Positions 6,902-9,370 of a stretch of 9,370 bases of DNA are shown piece after piece. The DNA lies in the NCBI GenBank assembly GCA_003557545.1, contig PWOD01000227.1, positions 1 to 9,370 on the forward strand. Direction: 5' to 3'. The notes beneath the pieces are model-generated. The model was not told the DNA's origin, did no database searches, and was given only the letters and a program-made list of their open reading frames with translations. The translations under genes and the position numbers were made by a program. This stretch comes from a bacterium. Its GTDB lineage: Bacteria > T1Sed10-126. Each line of letters starts with the position of its first letter. Within the stretch, counting starts at the first letter, position 1.

Positions 6902-6936
6902 AAAAAGGCCCTGGCCCCTTGAAGGGACCAGGGCCT
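6902..6936 (-). terminator. Strong intrinsic terminator after flp
   Basis: On the minus strand AGGCCCTGG (6936-6928) pairs perfectly with CCAGGGCCT (6914-6906). An inner CCCT/AGGG-type extension follows past one mismatch, and the hairpin is followed by TTTTT (6906-6902) and an AT-rich stretch. It lies just after the flp stop and about 30 bases before the next gene, so it should separate abundant pilin mRNA from lower-level transcripts of the assembly genes. There is no T-run on the other strand, so it acts in one direction. Confidence 0.9.
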
Positions 6937-6958
6937 GCTGTTAAATTCAGAATTAAAA

Positions 6959-7180
6959 CTAATCAGTGTCGCCTTCGTCTTCACCAAGCGCATCCTCGAG
7001 CTGCTGACGACCTTCAGCCAGGTCATCTTCGATGGCGCTTTCAAAAATACCTACGATCTGGGGTCCAAGAGCTACCATCACGGCGATCACAATAATCGCG
7101 ATCAAACCGACGATCAGGCCGTATTCAACCATGCCCTGACCTTCTTCGGCAGTGAAAAAATTTCCGATTTTTCTCATCAT
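6959..7180 (-). CDS. flp: Flp-type major pilin (class IVb prepilin)
   Basis: 73 residues. The leader MMRKIGNFFTAEEG ends at Gly14; the mature protein begins QGMVEYGLIVG with Glu at +5 and Tyr at +6, the Flp signature. It continues with a hydrophobic helix to about residue 44 and a polar C-terminal tail. Mature length is about 59, normal for Flp. After cleavage and assembly by the Tad machine the helices pack into the pilus shaft used for adhesion and biofilm. The last 23 residues contain 11 Asp/Glu and one Arg, more acidic than most Flp pilins, which would fit a salt-adapted organism (inference). It has its own promoter, a near-perfect ribosome site and a strong terminator, the usual design for a subunit needed in great excess over the assembly proteins encoded next. 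Confidence 0.96.
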   Translation of the reverse strand: MMRKIGNFFTAEEGQGMVEYGLIVGLIAIIVIAVMVALGPQIVGIFESAIEDDLAEGRQQLEDALGEDEGDTD

Positions 7181-7195
7181 ATCTAATCACCTCCT
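7181..7195 (-). promoter_or_regulatory. Near-perfect Shine-Dalgarno of flp
   Basis: AGGAGGTGAT at 7195-7186 (minus strand) matches ten bases of the complement of the 16S rRNA 3' end and lies five bases before the first ATG. A second ATG follows immediately but is less well spaced. The long match fits very high expression. It also argues against Bacteroidota, which seldom use such sites. Confidence 0.85.
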
Positions 7196-7215
7196 CTCCC
7201 TTTCAAGGTATAGCC

Positions 7216-7244
7216 AGCATACTATAAGTTAAGCTACCTGTCAA
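7216..7244 (-). promoter_or_regulatory. Sigma-70/A-type promoter of flp
   Basis: The minus strand has a perfect -35 box TTGACA (7244-7239), a 17-base spacer and TATGCT (7221-7216, four of six) as -10 box. TATAGT at 7225-7220 is a closer -10 match but would leave only a 13-base spacer. The start site would be near 7209, giving a leader of about 30 bases that contains the Shine-Dalgarno. No terminator is visible between the upstream barrel gene and this promoter, so read-through into flp is possible. Confidence 0.7.
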
Positions 7245-7269
7245 ATAATTTCCCTGATTTCACCCAAAG

Positions 7270-9370
7270 TTAAAAACGAAAATCAACCGAACCATAGATT
7301 CCATAGGACAGCCGATCGTTTCCGGCCTCATAATTATCCCGATACCAGGAAAAGCTGCCACCAAAAGTAGAACGAATATTATCGGTGAAATCATAGGAAC
7401 CACCGAACCGACCATCGATTGATTGATTATCCGACCGGGTTTCTCCGTCCCGGGTCCGTTTATTATATGACATCGAGATAGTGCCGTTAATCTCCAGCCT
7501 GTTGGTGAACCAGAGAATTCGCTGCTCATCCGGCTTATTAGCCAGCCAGCGAAATTCCAGGGAGGGACGCAGGGACCGCTCCCGGGTAGTAGTGAATGAA
7601 CTGTTGAGATTCATATTGGTATTCCAGCGTTGATTCCAACGCGTTCTCCAGCCCAGATCGACCCGGTTTCCGGTTGATTCTTCTCGACGATCCTCAGAGA
7701 GAGAGAGAGTATAATCAACCCGGAGAGTGGAGTTATCAGTGTTTTCTTCAAACCAGCTGCTGATAGCCTCAAGATTAAGCCGGTTATCAAGAGAAAATTG
7801 ATCGGTAGTTGAACTACGCACTGATCCTTCGTCCTGGGTGTAACTTTCCGAACGGCTAATATTGTAGCTGGTTCGCAGGGGGTTCCAGAACTCAAGACGG
7901 CCAGAAAAGCGGTGACTGAGGGATTTCCTGGCACTGCTTCTAAAATAGGTAAGACGATCGGCACCTACCGAAACATCGGGACCACGCCAGAGCCAGTTGA
8001 TATTACTATAAAAATCAGAATAAATATTGGACAGTGACTCATCCGTGGGCAAACCGTCATAACTGGCACTGCTGGTCAGTGAAAAGTTATATCTCAAGGT
8101 AAGAAAATCAAGCCGTTCCGACCAGAGCTGTGGATCTGTTCGCAAGCCAAGATCAGTTCCTCCGGAAAGACCCACGTCCTTTTCCCCGGCGACCCGGTCA
8201 AAATCCTCATCAACAGAAAAATCAAAACGCAAAGTTGGTTCTAAACCATAAAAGCGGGCCAGACCAACCCGAAGATCAAAATCCTGTGAGCGATTAATAA
8301 GACCGTCCTCTTCTTCTTCATGTTTACGGTGCAGATCAGAAAATCGATAGGAAGGTTCAAGATCCAACCAGCTATAGGGCTGAAGATTAAGATCCAACCC
8401 GAGCCGGCGGCGGACTTCCTCACGGTCACGTTCAGCAATCGGCTCTATTCCCCGGCTTTCACGGGTTTCCACGCGGCGACGCAGACCGGCCGACGCGGAC
8501 AGGGAAAACCGCTCCCCTACCGGAAGATAACCCAAAATGGGATCGGAGAAACTCTGAGAATAATCAGCCGACAGATTCCATTCTCTAACTTCATCAAACC
8601 AGTGCTCACCAAGTCGCTCACGCAGAACTTCCCGTTCATAATCAGAAAAATCAAAACTAAGGTTTGGCAGATGTCCCGGGGTCTGCAGGCCACTTCTATA
8701 ACCAATCCGACGCTCATCCACAACTCCCAGGTCATCATCTCGAACCCGTTCAACCCGATCCGGAGGTATTTCAGTCTTATCCTGGTACCAGTTAAAACTG
8801 AAGGGTACACTAACCGGCCAGCCCTCCGGGATAAACCGGTTAACATCAACTGAGCCGGTAAAATCTCGCCGGCGAGTATCTTCAGGCACAAACTCTCCGG
8901 TTGTTGAACGTCCGGCCAGCCCAATTGTCCGGAAATCTCCATCCCTCTCCTCCTGGCTATATGTCCCCTCTAACAGTCCTTGATAGATGTTAAAATCAGT
9001 CCCTATATATTCCGCCCGGCCTGTTTCTTTACGGGTTTCATGCAGGGAAAAGAAATTGAACAGAACCTCTCCCGGTGTTGGGGGATTGGCCGGATCCCCC
9101 TCCAGAGCAATCTCGTACCAGCTCACATCAGCCGGATTGGGTTCCCCCTTGATAAGCCGGTTATTACGGACAAAAGGTTCTGGTGGTGAAGGATCTAACA
9201 GCTTATCCAATAGATCCTGTTCGAGGCGACGCAGATCTATATCCACCCGGTACCAACCGCCGCCCAGCTGAGTCACCCAGGTATCAGACGACGGATTATC
9301 AAGCCCAAAACCATATTGAAAATAGTTGTTTTCACTGCGCCCAAACCGAATATATGCAGTATCGGCAGGG
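7270..9370 (-). CDS. SprA-like giant outer-membrane beta-barrel protein, C-terminal part (5' end beyond window)
   Basis: 699 residues are visible. The frame is open to the window edge and reads as protein beyond the GTG at 9276 (residues 6-20 are YIRFGRSENNYFQYG), so that GTG is not the start. Features of the SprA family (type 9 secretion translocon, also called Sov): the RFG..ENNYFQY segment followed by W...WYRVDIDLRRLEQ; an inter-strand module with GEPNPADVSWYEI and then VLFNFFSLHETR; a DFTGSVDVNRFIPEGWPVSVP segment (about 169-188), like the family's FFPEKWG..LP motif; then many alternating amphipathic strands rich in Tyr, Arg, Asp and Ser. The chain ends GSVDFRF with a terminal Phe, typical of barrels inserted by BamA. 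No secretion partner is in view, so a type 9 role is inferred from resemblance only. Another giant barrel family is possible. It lies 89 bases upstream of flp on the same strand. Confidence 0.75.
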   Translation of the reverse strand, partial: PADTAYIRFGRSENNYFQYGFGLDNPSSDTWVTQLGGGWYRVDIDLRRLEQDLLDKLLDPSPPEPFVRNNRLIKGEPNPADVSWYEIALEGDPANPPTPGEVLFNFFSLHETRKETGRAEYIGTDFNIYQGLLEGTYSQEERDGDFRTIGLAGRSTTGEFVPEDTRRRDFTGSVDVNRFIPEGWPVSVPFSFNWYQDKTEIPPDRVERVRDDDLGVVDERRIGYRSGLQTPGHLPNLSFDFSDYEREVLRERLGEHWFDEVREWNLSADYSQSFSDPILGYLPVGERFSLSASAGLRRRVETRESRGIEPIAERDREEVRRRLGLDLNLQPYSWLDLEPSYRFSDLHRKHEEEEDGLINRSQDFDLRVGLARFYGLEPTLRFDFSVDEDFDRVAGEKDVGLSGGTDLGLRTDPQLWSERLDFLTLRYNFSLTSSASYDGLPTDESLSNIYSDFYSNINWLWRGPDVSVGADRLTYFRSSARKSLSHRFSGRLEFWNPLRTSYNISRSESYTQDEGSVRSSTTDQFSLDNRLNLEAISSWFEENTDNSTLRVDYTLSLSEDRREESTGNRVDLGWRTRWNQRWNTNMNLNSSFTTTRERSLRPSLEFRWLANKPDEQRILWFTNRLEINGTISMSYNKRTRDGETRSDNQSIDGRFGGSYDFTDNIRSTFGGSFSWYRDNYEAGNDRLSYGIYGSVDFRF
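7696..7709 (-). repeat. Dinucleotide tract (CT)7 inside the SprA-like barrel gene
   Basis: Seven AG units on the plus strand, (CT)7 on the coding strand, encode the alternating Leu-Ser of YTLSLSED, a barrel strand. It is the longest dinucleotide run I saw in the window. The frame is intact here; gain or loss of one unit would break it and remove the C-terminal strands. Confidence 0.7.

Noticed and set aside
8320-8853. 177-codon open frame on the plus strand
   Set aside because: Antisense to the SprA-like barrel gene; the composition looks like the mirror of barrel codons and no family pattern is visible.
9274-9276. GTG as start of the barrel gene
   Set aside because: The same frame continues upstream to the window edge with family-like residues (RFGRSENNYFQYG), so the gene is cut by the window and does not start here.
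1-9370. CRISPR array, tRNA, rRNA or insertion sequence
   Set aside because: I saw no regularly spaced direct repeats, cloverleaf-like gene, rRNA segment, transposase frame or terminal inverted repeats on either strand.

Overview
All genes in this window lie on the minus strand, so the locus reads from high to low coordinates. It is most of a Tad/Flp (type IVb) pilus assembly locus, preceded by the 3' part of a very large outer-membrane beta-barrel gene. A dedicated secretin (CpaC/RcpA) and a barrel protein ending in Phe show a cell with two membranes. Strong Shine-Dalgarno sequences (AGGAGGTGAT before flp, GGAGG-type sites before TTG starts) and sigma-70/A-like promoters argue against Bacteroidota. 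Moderate G+C and acidic proteins (half of the Flp C-terminal tail is Asp/Glu) would fit a diderm, possibly halophilic, Firmicute such as a Halanaerobiales member. That placement is an inference with modest confidence.

Layout in transcription order: (1) 9370-7270, C-terminal 699 residues of a SprA-like outer-membrane protein, open at the window edge. (2) An 89-base gap with a promoter (TTGACA-17-TATGCT) and a strong Shine-Dalgarno, then flp (7180-6959), the major pilin. (3) A strong intrinsic terminator (6902-6936) directly after flp, then two tandem TadE-like minor pilins (6874-5837 and 5835-5086), each with a prepilin-type cleavage motif and Ca2+-loop (EF-hand/thrombospondin type 3) sequences. 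(4) A 232-base gap with a weak terminator candidate, a second promoter (TTAACA-17-TATATT, TGn-extended) and a long, possibly folded leader. (5) cpaB (4853-3609), cpaC (3612-2080, ATGA overlap) and a cpaE/tadZ gene (2022-364). (6) A 119-base gap and the first 81 codons of the cpaF/tadA ATPase (244-1), which runs off the window.

Together, Flp is the shaft subunit and the TadE-like proteins are minor pilins or pseudopilins. CpaC is the outer-membrane channel, CpaB its periplasmic partner, CpaE/TadZ the positioning ATPase and CpaF the assembly motor. A prepilin peptidase (TadV) and the platform proteins (TadB, TadC) are not in the window and probably lie downstream.

The unusual points are: a TadZ fused to a C-terminal RDD membrane domain; a CpaB with about three SAF-like units where one is usual; paired TadE-like pilins with Ca2+-loop motifs; and a SprA-like barrel (family of the type 9 secretion translocon) beside a Tad locus in a lineage that does not look like Bacteroidota.
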